A stretch of 64,000 bases of DNA, taken from positions 62,001-126,000 of the forward strand of contig JBBQFI010000006.1 of assembly GCA_038321775.1 (NCBI GenBank). The letters run 5' to 3'. Below the pieces are notes generated by a model. The model had not been told where the DNA came from, did no database searches, and was given only the letters and a program-made list of their open reading frames with translations. Below, in pieces: positions 8,698 through 17,186 of the stretch. How positions within the stretch are numbered: the stretch's first letter is position 1; each line of letters starts with the position of its first letter. The stretch is from JBBQFI01 sp038321775. GTDB taxonomy: Bacteria > Verrucomicrobiota > Verrucomicrobiia > Chthoniobacterales > UBA10450. The translations under genes and the position numbers were made by a program.

Positions 8698-10755
8698 ATG
8701 CTGCGAAACAAGATCTACTATCGCGTAAAGCCGTTTATCCCGGCGACTATGCGTCGGGCTATACGCAAAAAATTCGCCGTCTGGGTGCGCGCACGAACCC
8801 ATGACGTGTGGCCTATTATGCCTGGTTCTGAAAGACCTCCGAAGAACTGGCCTGGATGGCCCGAGAGCAAGGAGTTCGCTTTTGTTTTAACTCACGATGT
8901 CGAAGGCCCGATCGGGCTTCGTCGGTGTCGGCAATTGATGCAACTAGAAATGGAACTCGGAGTTCGTTCCTCTTTTAATTTTATCCCGGAAGGAGGCTAT
9001 CGCGTTCCACGCGAACTTAGAGAAGAGCTAACCGGTAATGGATTCGAAGTAGGCGTCCACGATTTTCGACATGACGGCCACCTGTTTGCCTCACGTCGCG
9101 AGTTCGCGCGCAAGGCTACGCATATCAACCATTACATTAGTGAGTGGGGAGCAGCCGGATTCCGTTCCGGATTTATGCTTCATAATTTGGATTGGTTGCA
9201 CGACTTGGACATTTGTTATGACGCTTCGACCTTCGATACCGACCCTTTCGAACCGCAACCCGAAGGACGTCACACGATTTTCCCGTTTTGGGTCTCGTCG
9301 CCTGACAAGCGTCATGGCGCGCTTCCTGAAAATGGCTATGTAGAGCTTCCTTACACTCTCGCGCAGGACTCGACATTATTTCTTCTGTTAGACGAACGGA
9401 CGCCGACAATTTGGATGCAGAAACTCGATTGGCTTGTCCAAAATCGAGGAATGGCTCTGCTCGATACTCATCCGGACTACATGTCTTTTCAGGCGAACTC
9501 GAGGCGCAGCGGTGAATTCGACGTCAACCTGTATCGGCAATTCTTGGAATACGTCCTCAAACGTTACAAGGGCTCATTTTGGAATCCCCTTCCACGAGAG
9601 GTTGCAACCTACGCCTTCAACGCCTTGGAAAAGGAGCGGGTCGAGCTTTCGGCCCACGCGGACCTCAGCACCTCTGTCACACCTTCGGTTAAGGTGTGGA
9701 TCGACCTGGATAATACTCCGCATGTTCCATTCTTCATTCCGATTATTCGCGAACTGGAGAAAAGAGGGCACCGCGTAGTAGTAACCGCGCGCGACGCTTT
9801 CCAAGTTTGCGAGTTAGCCGATCGAAAAGGCCTCCGATGCCTGAAAATAGGTCGCCATTACGGAAAGAACACCATTCTAAAGATATTTGGTTTGCTCTGG
9901 CGAGCTTCGCAATTGATTCCGTTTTATACTCGAGAAAAACCGGACATCGCGTTGTCGCACGGTGCGCGTTCGCAATTGTTTCTTAGTAATATACTGCGAA
10001 AGCCAACAATCCTTATTTCGGATTACGAGTTCGCGAAAACACCATTCTTAGTCAAACCACGGTGGGAAATCGTTCCAGATTCTCTTCCTACGGAAGGCCT
10101 GCATTCGCGATCCTCACACGTTCGTAAGTATACTGGAATCAAAGAAGATGTTTATGCTCCAGACTTCCAACCGGACCCTGGTTTGCTCTCTGAACTAAAA
10201 CTCGATCCGACCAAGGTAATCATAACTGTGCGTCCTCCGGCGAATGAAGCTCACTATCATAATCCTGAAAGCGAACTCTTACTCGATGAACTGATGAGGC
10301 GAATTCGCAAGGCTGACAATGTCCAGGCAGTCTTACTTCCTCGGAACGACTCGCAGGAGAAGACCCTGAGGCTCGAGCATCCTGAGTGGTTTGCAAACTG
10401 TCGCACCATCGTCCCCTCTAGTGCAGTCGATGGGTTGAATTTGCTTTGGTGCTCAGATCTCGTAGTCAGCGGAGGAGGTACGATGAACCGCGAAGCGGCC
10501 GCGCTCGGCGTACCAGTTTACAGCATCTTTCGTGGAAAAATTGGCGCCGTTGATCGCAAACTTGAACAGGAAAAGCGGCTCGTTATAATCCGCACGCTTG
10601 CTGAGGTCCGGACAAGGATCCTTTTCCAGCACCGCGACAAGGAAGCTTACACTAACGGCACTCCTCGCTTGGCGCTGCAGGATATCGTAAATCACATCGA
10701 GGAAATCGTTCGCACCGAGTACAAGGCGGGCGCGCTACGGAACGGGCACCACTAG
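8698..10755 (+). CDS. fusion: polysaccharide deacetylase-like domain + DUF354 glycosyltransferase-like domain
   Basis: 685 residues in one uninterrupted frame. Residues about 60-310 look like a NodB-type polysaccharide deacetylase: LTHDVEG gives the metal Asp, GVHDFRHDGH the His pair, FRSGFM replaces the RxPxG motif and LLDTHPDYMS the late His motif. From about residue 330 (KVWIDLDNTPHVPFFIPII) to the end the sequence matches DUF354, a GT-B-fold family related to UDP-glycosyltransferases, with SGGGTMNREAAALGVP as the nucleotide-sugar region. The order suggests coupled deacetylation and glycosyl transfer, or two steps acting on one intermediate. No signal peptide is seen, so both domains appear cytoplasmic. 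The catalytic residues look intact; the substrate is unknown. Confidence 0.83.
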   Translation: MLRNKIYYRVKPFIPATMRRAIRKKFAVWVRARTHDVWPIMPGSERPPKNWPGWPESKEFAFVLTHDVEGPIGLRRCRQLMQLEMELGVRSSFNFIPEGGYRVPRELREELTGNGFEVGVHDFRHDGHLFASRREFARKATHINHYISEWGAAGFRSGFMLHNLDWLHDLDICYDASTFDTDPFEPQPEGRHTIFPFWVSSPDKRHGALPENGYVELPYTLAQDSTLFLLLDERTPTIWMQKLDWLVQNRGMALLDTHPDYMSFQANSRRSGEFDVNLYRQFLEYVLKRYKGSFWNPLPREVATYAFNALEKERVELSAHADLSTSVTPSVKVWIDLDNTPHVPFFIPIIRELEKRGHRVVVTARDAFQVCELADRKGLRCLKIGRHYGKNTILKIFGLLWRASQLIPFYTREKPDIALSHGARSQLFLSNILRKPTILISDYEFAKTPFLVKPRWEIVPDSLPTEGLHSRSSHVRKYTGIKEDVYAPDFQPDPGLLSELKLDPTKVIITVRPPANEAHYHNPESELLLDELMRRIRKADNVQAVLLPRNDSQEKTLRLEHPEWFANCRTIVPSSAVDGLNLLWCSDLVVSGGGTMNREAAALGVPVYSIFRGKIGAVDRKLEQEKRLVIIRTLAEVRTRILFQHRDKEAYTNGTPRLALQDIVNHIEEIVRTEYKAGALRNGHH

Positions 10756-10775
10756 CAATCGGTAGCCTCACACTA

Positions 10776-11939
10776 ATGCAGCGACGAATTAAACTATTGG
10801 TGATCGCGGGCGCGCGACCCAATTTCATGAAGATCGCGCCACTATCTAAAGCTATCGCAATACATAATCGCGCCGGTAACCAGCCCGGTTTCGATTTTCG
10901 CCTTATCCACACCGGACAGCACTATGATAACAAGATGTCCGATGTTTTCTTCGAAGAGTTAGGCATCCCTTCGCCTGACATTAACCTCGGAGTTGGCTCC
11001 GGCACTCATGCCGAACAAACGGCTGCTGTGATGACTGCATTCGAACCGATTTGTGCCAAGGAGCGGCCAGACTGGGTTGTAGTAGTAGGTGACGTTAACT
11101 CGACTCTAGCTTGCACTCTGGTGGCGGCGAAGTTAGGAGTGAAGGTAGCTCACATTGAGGCGGGCCTTCGCAGCTTCGATCGCAGCATGCCGGAAGAAAT
11201 CAATCGCATTGTAACCGATGCGCTTGCCGATTTGCTTTTTACTCCGTCACAAGATGCGGATGAAAATCTGAAACGAGAGGGCGTGGATGATTCCAAGGTC
11301 TGGCACGTAGGAAATATAATGATCGATGCCCTCCTGGCCAACCTGGAGAAAGCGCGCGCGAGTGCCGTTCTCGAACGTTATAATCTGACACGACAGAATT
11401 TTGCCTACGTTACCTTGCATAGACCCTCAAACGTCGACGATCCCGTAAGTCTAAGTTCGATCATGGTGGAACTAACGAATTTGGGCAAGCGCATGCCGGT
11501 AGTGTTTCCGATGCATCCGCGCACTCGCAAAATGTGCTCTGAATTCAGCATCGACCTGTGCCAAAGCGAGGGAATCAAAATCCTTGATCCAATCGGTTAT
11601 CATGATTCACTTTGCCTAACAGAGAATGCCAGGCTGGTTCTTACCGACTCCGGCGGTTTGCAAGAAGAAACCACCTTCTTCCGAACTCCTTGTTTGACGC
11701 TGCGGCCCAATACCGAGAGGCCGGTGACGATTTCCATCGGTAGCAATCGATTAACAAACGCCGATAATCTCGCCGAAGACATTAGTAAGGTCTTACACAG
11801 CGATGTTAGACGCAGTGAAGTTCCTGCTTTTTGGGATGGTAAAACCGCTGAACGCATTATAAAAGTGTTACTAGAGATAAGCGTAACTAAAAGCACACCT
11901 TTGTCGTCAACCGAGCCGAAATCTGCGATCGTATGCTGA
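10776..11939 (+). CDS. UDP-N-acetylglucosamine 2-epimerase (WecB/WbpI type)
   Basis: 387 residues of the non-hydrolysing UDP-HexNAc 2-epimerase family: GARPNFMK near the start, VVVGDVNSTLA, HIEAGLRSFDRSMPEEINR, LHRPSNVD and DSGGLQEET for UDP binding. The family turns UDP-GlcNAc to UDP-ManNAc (WecB) or UDP-GlcNAc3NAcA to UDP-ManNAc3NAcA (WbpI). Because dehydrogenase, acetyltransferase and aminotransferase genes for the diamino uronic acid lie at 2.5-5.2 kb, the WbpI role is attractive, but sequence alone does not separate the two here. The start follows the fusion gene by 20 bases and the end overlaps the next gene by 7 bases. Confidence 0.9.
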   Translation: MQRRIKLLVIAGARPNFMKIAPLSKAIAIHNRAGNQPGFDFRLIHTGQHYDNKMSDVFFEELGIPSPDINLGVGSGTHAEQTAAVMTAFEPICAKERPDWVVVVGDVNSTLACTLVAAKLGVKVAHIEAGLRSFDRSMPEEINRIVTDALADLLFTPSQDADENLKREGVDDSKVWHVGNIMIDALLANLEKARASAVLERYNLTRQNFAYVTLHRPSNVDDPVSLSSIMVELTNLGKRMPVVFPMHPRTRKMCSEFSIDLCQSEGIKILDPIGYHDSLCLTENARLVLTDSGGLQEETTFFRTPCLTLRPNTERPVTISIGSNRLTNADNLAEDISKVLHSDVRRSEVPAFWDGKTAERIIKVLLEISVTKSTPLSSTEPKSAIVC

Positions 11940-13027
11940 AAGTAATGTTTACTCTCGACTACGAAATCCATGGCAATGGTGAGGGTGATCCTTACCAGCT
12001 CATGGTCGAGCCCACTGCACGTTTGCTACACCTATTCGATCAGTATGGTGCCAAGTTAACGATTATGGCCGATGTCGCAGAGATCCTCAAATTTCGCGAA
12101 TACCGAGATGAATTTGGAAGAGACGACTATCACTACGAGGCCATCTTAGAGCAGCTCCAGGACGCCGTTCGACGAGGACATGATGTCCAACTCCATCTCC
12201 ATTCATCCTATTTTAATTCTAGATTCGAGAATGGCAGATGGTTGCAGGATTGGTCCGAATACAACTTCGCCGGCTTGAGCGAGCAGCGGATGAATTACAT
12301 GCTCAAGGTAGGCAGGAAATTTCTCGAAGATGAGCTTCGTTCCGTTAATCCTTCTTACAGATGCAATGTATTTCGGGCGGCTAATTGGGCGGTTAGCCCA
12401 TCGCGTAATATCGTACGCGCCCTGGTCAACAACGATTTCGAAATTGACACGTCAGTCTTTAAGTACGGTCGACGTGAAGGCCTTGTTAGTTTCGATTATT
12501 CGAACGTTCCAAGCGAGCTAGTCCCCTGGCGCGCAAACGAAAATGATATTCGCCAGTCTGATGACAACGGTCCGATTTGGGAAATACCAATTTACAGTGA
12601 ACGGCGATGGATAGGCGCGTTTCTTTCTCTTAATCGAATCTATCGCGTTCTTTCCAGTCGCGCCCACCAACTTCACGATGATCGGACAATGGAAAAAAAC
12701 GCGCGGCCGTTGTCAGTGAAGGTGGCTCGTTTGTTCAAATTCTCAAACTTGGCTCAACGCTATGCTTGGAAAGCAGACTTCAATCAATGCACCGGTCGGC
12801 AGTTGATTCGAGCCTTGGAACGCGCTGCGCGGCGGCACAATCATATGGACGCGGAAGTTCCATTTGTCTTGATAGGCCACTCTAAGTTATTCACTCGTCG
12901 GAACGAGCCCAGTCTAAGACCATTTCTCTCTTTCATCGCACGGAGTCGTGAAGATTTTAGTTTTGGCAGGTTTAACAAAGTCGGCATTCCATTAAAAGAA
13001 CCGGCAACGATTTCTTTTGCAGCTTGA
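11933..13027 (+). CDS. polysaccharide deacetylase-like (glycoside hydrolase/deacetylase fold) protein
   Basis: 364 residues starting at an ATG that overlaps the epimerase end. It begins MFTLDYEIHGNGEGDP, the form of motif 1 seen in the deacetylase family of EPS loci, followed by VQLHLHSSYF (His-x-His in place of HxxxH), FRAANWAVSPS and LIGHSKLF. This suggests a metal-dependent N- or O-deacetylase on a sugar intermediate. It differs from the fusion protein upstream, so the locus has two deacetylase-like proteins. No signal peptide is visible. The downstream gap of about 215 bases holds nothing I recognise. Confidence 0.75.
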   Translation: MLKVMFTLDYEIHGNGEGDPYQLMVEPTARLLHLFDQYGAKLTIMADVAEILKFREYRDEFGRDDYHYEAILEQLQDAVRRGHDVQLHLHSSYFNSRFENGRWLQDWSEYNFAGLSEQRMNYMLKVGRKFLEDELRSVNPSYRCNVFRAANWAVSPSRNIVRALVNNDFEIDTSVFKYGRREGLVSFDYSNVPSELVPWRANENDIRQSDDNGPIWEIPIYSERRWIGAFLSLNRIYRVLSSRAHQLHDDRTMEKNARPLSVKVARLFKFSNLAQRYAWKADFNQCTGRQLIRALERAARRHNHMDAEVPFVLIGHSKLFTRRNEPSLRPFLSFIARSREDFSFGRFNKVGIPLKEPATISFAA

Positions 13028-13242
13028 GACCTTCAACTCTCCAGTTCCCAAATTTTCGCATTCCATGATTCTTTCTTGCAGATTACTTGGCGGCTTGGAG
13101 ACACATCGTCGCGCACTCGTAAGAAAAATCCGGAGTTAGGCTTCTAGCGAACGGTTCAACACAATCTTTAGCCGGGGGTTCTCAACACAAAACGCATCAC
13201 CGCCCTGGGAAAAGCGAATGAGTTTGAACTGATCAGCAACGA

Positions 13243-14106
13243 GTGAGTAGCTACGTCATAATCACGCCAGCTCACAATGAGGAGAAACTCATTGAGAAGA
13301 CAATCGCGTCGGTGCTGGGACAAACCGTGTTGCCCATGCGATGGGTGATTGTCGACGATGCCTCTACGGATGGTACCGCTCATGTCGTTAGAAAATATTC
13401 CGCCAAATATGAGTTCCTTAAGCTTGTCAGTACCGAACGAAAGATCGGTAGGCATTTCGGCAACAAGGTCGCGGCCTTTAACCGTGGACTAGGTGAAATC
13501 GACGGTTTGCCCTTTGATTTCATTGGCAATCTTGATGCTGACATTTCGTTCGGACCAGACTACTTCGAGAAAATACTGGCTGAGTTTCGTTCCAACCCAA
13601 AGCTCGGCGTAGCAGGCGGAATGGTGAATTCGCTCACTCGAGGCAAATTCGTAAGCCAGGATGTTGCGCTAGATAGCGTTGCGGGCGCGGTCCAAATGTT
13701 CCGCCGCGAATGTTTTGATGATGTCGGCGGGTATACGCCGCTTCCTCACGGCGGGATCGACTCGGCAGCCGAGATCACTGCACGTATGAAAGGGTGGACG
13801 GTACAGACCTTTCCAGAGTTCCAGGTATTGGAGCATCGGCGAACTGGCAGCGCAGTATCAGGTACCTTAACAGCCCGAATGAAAGAAGGGCGCTTATACT
13901 ACTCGCTCGGTTACAGTCCGTATTTTCATTTCATGCGCTGCTTATATCGAGCAAAAGAACAGCCTATGTTTCTTGGCAGCATTGCGGAGTTGGTCGGTTT
14001 TCTAGTTGCCGCTGTAAGAGGCGAAAAGGTTGTTCTTCGTCCCGATATCGTCCGTTACTTGCGAGGCGAACAACGGAGTAAGTTAAAGCTGCTTTTGCAG
14101 CGATAG
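13243..14106 (+). CDS. family 2 glycosyltransferase
   Basis: 287 residues from GTG 13243. GT-A fold: VIITPAHNEEKLIEKT and VIVDDASTDGT at the N-terminus for nucleotide-sugar binding, then GNLDADISF with the metal-binding Asp-x-Asp near residue 95, and a hydrophobic C-terminal region without clear transmembrane helices. Probably adds one residue to the lipid-linked EPS unit on the cytoplasmic face. It lies 32 bases before the asparagine synthase gene. The donor sugar is not readable. Confidence 0.88.
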   Translation: MSSYVIITPAHNEEKLIEKTIASVLGQTVLPMRWVIVDDASTDGTAHVVRKYSAKYEFLKLVSTERKIGRHFGNKVAAFNRGLGEIDGLPFDFIGNLDADISFGPDYFEKILAEFRSNPKLGVAGGMVNSLTRGKFVSQDVALDSVAGAVQMFRRECFDDVGGYTPLPHGGIDSAAEITARMKGWTVQTFPEFQVLEHRRTGSAVSGTLTARMKEGRLYYSLGYSPYFHFMRCLYRAKEQPMFLGSIAELVGFLVAAVRGEKVVLRPDIVRYLRGEQRSKLKLLLQR

Positions 14107-14138
14107 GTCGGCTCGCGTTGATTTAAAGCTAATTAGCT

Positions 14139-16043
14139 ATGTGTGGCATTAGTGGAATCCTAAACCGCAACGGTAGCGGTATCGATAAATCTACCTTGGA
14201 GCGAATGACCAGGGCCATTCAGCATCGAGGGCCCGACGGCCATGGATTTTATGTTGACGGTGAGATCGGACTTGGACATCGACGTCTTAGCATCATTGAT
14301 CTCGACGGTGGGACACAACCAATGTCGAACGAAGATGGCACGCTCCAGATTGTGTTTAACGGCGAGATCTATAACTTTGTAGAACTGCGCAAGGAGTTAC
14401 AATCCTTCGGTCATGCGTTCGCCACGCGATCCGATACCGAAGTTATTGTTCACGGCTATGAGCAGTGGGGCGCTGAATGCGTCAACTATCTGAACGGCAT
14501 GTTCGCCTTCGCTATCTGGGATAAGAAGAAGCACGAACTTTTTCTGGCGCGAGATCATCTTGGAATCAAGCCGCTTTATTACGTTCAGATCGGCCATCGA
14601 TTGCTTTTCGCCTCGGAGATTAAAGCATTGTTGCAGGATCCACATTGTCCGCGCGACATCGATTTGGATGCTTTGGCTGAATTGTTTACATTCCGATACG
14701 TCCCCGCACCTAAGACTCTGTTTAAAGGAATTTTAAAGCTGCAACCAGGCTACTCACTGCTGGCTAACAAGAAGGAGATTCGCATCAATCGGTTTTGGAA
14801 CTGGATTCCGCAGTTGCGCAAAACATGGCGAGAGAGCGAGTTGATCGAGGAGTATCAAGGTTTAGTCGAAGATGCCATCAGGCTTCAACTACGCAGCGAT
14901 GTGCCGCTTGGGTTATTTCTTAGCTCAGGAATCGATTCTGGTGCCTTGCTGGCGATCATGAGCAAGTATTCCTCGGGAGCGGTACAAGCTTTTACGATCG
15001 GTTTTGAGGGTGGTGAGAAAACCAACGAAGTGAAAGACGCTCAAGAGACGGCCCGAAAATACGGCGCGGAGCACCATTACAGAATCGTTGGGTCAAAGGA
15101 CTACGAGAGCTACTACGAGCGGTACATGCAGGATTTGGAGGAACCAGTCGGGCATGAACCGGCCGCCGCATTCTATTTTGTCGCGAAGGTCACGAGCGAA
15201 CACGTTAAAGTCGCTCTTACTGGTCAGGGCGCGGATGAGCCCTGGGCGGGATATGACCGCTACAAAGGTATCAAGCTATCTAACTTTTACAGCCGACTGC
15301 CTAAGTTTCTAACTGAGGGCCTGGCACCGCTCATTGCAAGGATGCCGGGCCGTATGGAGCGATTCAAACGCGGAGTAGGTTCGCTAAGCGAAGCGGATAT
15401 GCTGACACGTTTTACGAAGGTTTACTCTTTTTTCAATGCCGACATGAAGGCAAAACTTTATAAAGAGCCGCTTAGCTTCGGCCTTACAAACGGTGGCTGT
15501 AACACAAAGGAAGCCTTACGCCATCTTCAGTCCGATGTGCAGCATCTCGACGCCTTGACCCAAATGCTTTACATTGATACGCGCGCTAATCTTCCCGACG
15601 ATCTTCTTATGGTCGCCGATAAGACCTCGATGGCGAATTCGCTGGAAGTGCGTGTTCCATTTCTCGATTATCGCCTGGTAGAATTTATTGAGAGTTTACC
15701 GCCTAATCTTAAATTGCGCGGCCTTACAGGCAAATACCTGCACAAAAAAGCAATGACTAAGTGGCTTCCTCGGGAAGTCGTGTATAGGAAGAAAAAAGGG
15801 TTTGCTCATCCGATCGCGAAGTGGATGCGTACATCGATGCGACCGCTGGTAGAGGACTGCCTCTTGAGTAAACACTCCTACATCGCGCAATATTTCGACC
15901 AAACCTATATTCGAACGATCCTTGAGCGCGACCGCGAAGGAAGGGAGAATTATATGCGGCAAATCTATTTATTACTCTCTCTTGAACTCTGGGCACGCGC
16001 GTTTATGTCCGGGTCACCGAGAACTGTGAGTGCGACCTTCTGA
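14139..16043 (+). CDS. asparagine synthase-like glutamine amidotransferase (copy 1)
   Basis: 634 residues of AsnB type. Cys2 of MCGISGIL is the glutaminase nucleophile, and QHRGPDG, NGEIYNF and SDTEVIVHGYE complete the N-terminal glutaminase. The synthetase domain carries the PP-loop as SSGIDSG (262-268), with Ser in place of the usual first Gly of SGGxDS, and LTGQGADEPWAGYDRY. Such proteins are paired in exosortase-associated EPS loci and are thought to amidate sugar carboxylates rather than aspartate. Here a uronic acid acceptor is plausible, given the dehydrogenase genes in the locus. A second, diverged copy lies at 21.3-23.3 kb. The stop overlaps the next start (TGATG at 16041). Confidence 0.9.
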   Translation: MCGISGILNRNGSGIDKSTLERMTRAIQHRGPDGHGFYVDGEIGLGHRRLSIIDLDGGTQPMSNEDGTLQIVFNGEIYNFVELRKELQSFGHAFATRSDTEVIVHGYEQWGAECVNYLNGMFAFAIWDKKKHELFLARDHLGIKPLYYVQIGHRLLFASEIKALLQDPHCPRDIDLDALAELFTFRYVPAPKTLFKGILKLQPGYSLLANKKEIRINRFWNWIPQLRKTWRESELIEEYQGLVEDAIRLQLRSDVPLGLFLSSGIDSGALLAIMSKYSSGAVQAFTIGFEGGEKTNEVKDAQETARKYGAEHHYRIVGSKDYESYYERYMQDLEEPVGHEPAAAFYFVAKVTSEHVKVALTGQGADEPWAGYDRYKGIKLSNFYSRLPKFLTEGLAPLIARMPGRMERFKRGVGSLSEADMLTRFTKVYSFFNADMKAKLYKEPLSFGLTNGGCNTKEALRHLQSDVQHLDALTQMLYIDTRANLPDDLLMVADKTSMANSLEVRVPFLDYRLVEFIESLPPNLKLRGLTGKYLHKKAMTKWLPREVVYRKKKGFAHPIAKWMRTSMRPLVEDCLLSKHSYIAQYFDQTYIRTILERDREGRENYMRQIYLLLSLELWARAFMSGSPRTVSATF

Positions 16044-17005
16044 TGAATCTTTCGATTGTCATTGTTAACTGGAACTCGAAAGAATTTCTTTGTAAATGCA
16101 TAGCCTCCATCCTCTCTCAAACCACAAATATCGCGTTTGAGATTGTTGTGATTGATTCAGGATCCTTTGATGGTTGTGGGAGCATGCTTCGAGATTGTTA
16201 TCCGCAAGTACGTTTTCTTCAAAACAAAGAAAATGTAGGATTCGCTCGCGCCAATAATCTTGCCTTCAATATTTCGACCGGAGACTGCGTATTGTTTTTG
16301 AATCCGGATACCGAATTAGTTGGTCCGGCCATTAATATCATTTTTGCCGCCTTGCAGAAACTACCTAATGCGGGCGTGGTGGGTGGCAAGTTACTTAACT
16401 CCGATCGCACAATTCAGACAACCTCTATCAAGGCATTTCCAAACCTTCTCAATCAAATCCTGGATGTCGGGATGCTGCAAAGATTATTCCCTCGTGCACG
16501 CGTATGGGGCATGTGGCCGCTTTTCAATAAAACGGAAACACCTACTGAAGTAGATGTGGTGTCGGGGGCTTGTATGATTATGCGGCGATCGGTATTCGAA
16601 CAGATCGGGAAATTCAGCACGCATTACTTTATCTATTCGGAGGATGTGGATTTGTGCCTGAAGACGAAATTGGCCGGGTTGAAAAACTATTACATTCCCT
16701 CAGCCGTCATCATCCACCATGGGGGGGCGTCCACTAGCGTGGGGGCGGCCGCGAACTTTTCAAATATAATGGCGTTGGAGTCGCGCTGGAGATTCTTTTC
16801 ACTTACAAAGTCGCGCCCGTACGGATGGTTTTACCGTATCGCGATTGGCTTGGTCAGCGCGGTTAGGATTACCTTGGTGCTGGTGTTTTGGGGCCTCAGT
16901 TTGCCCAGGAGTCGTTTCGCACCGAGATACCGCGCCGCCTTGGAAAAATGGTGGGCGGGGTTGCGATGGACGCTCGGATTGGAAAACTGGGTCAAAAGCT
17001 ATTGA
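16043..17005 (+). CDS. family 2 glycosyltransferase, rhamnosyltransferase (WbbL)-like
   Basis: 320 residues. It begins LSIVIVNWNSKEFLCKCI, then VVIDSGSFDGCGSML, NVGFARANNLAF and LFLNPDTEL, which are the WbbL-like GT2 blocks. SGACMIMRRSVFEQIG and FIYSEDVDLCLK follow. A basic, hydrophobic segment near 265-295 may be membrane-associated. It is coupled to the amidotransferase by a one-base overlap. The donor may be a deoxysugar, but this is inference. Confidence 0.88.
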   Translation: MNLSIVIVNWNSKEFLCKCIASILSQTTNIAFEIVVIDSGSFDGCGSMLRDCYPQVRFLQNKENVGFARANNLAFNISTGDCVLFLNPDTELVGPAINIIFAALQKLPNAGVVGGKLLNSDRTIQTTSIKAFPNLLNQILDVGMLQRLFPRARVWGMWPLFNKTETPTEVDVVSGACMIMRRSVFEQIGKFSTHYFIYSEDVDLCLKTKLAGLKNYYIPSAVIIHHGGASTSVGAAANFSNIMALESRWRFFSLTKSRPYGWFYRIAIGLVSAVRITLVLVFWGLSLPRSRFAPRYRAALEKWWAGLRWTLGLENWVKSY

Positions 17006-17186
17006 TCCCGGACAGAAAACGGTTTTTGATATAAATCGTCGAGGCCGGTAGACTTTACATCCAACCTTTAGTCCGGCCCAGGGAAAGTTTGAAATGGCAA
17101 CATTCTCTCATTATCGATTGAAGCTTCTCATATTTATTGTACGCCTTCGTAATTCGGCACAATCGCTGCTGTAAAAGAATAACTTC

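Noticed and set aside
17154..17170. Sequence resembling a sigma-54 -24/-12 promoter (GGCAC and TGCT with ten bases between GG and GC)
   Set aside because: It would start transcription only about five bases before the GTG of the beta-helix gene, leaving no room for a leader, and it has several mismatches.
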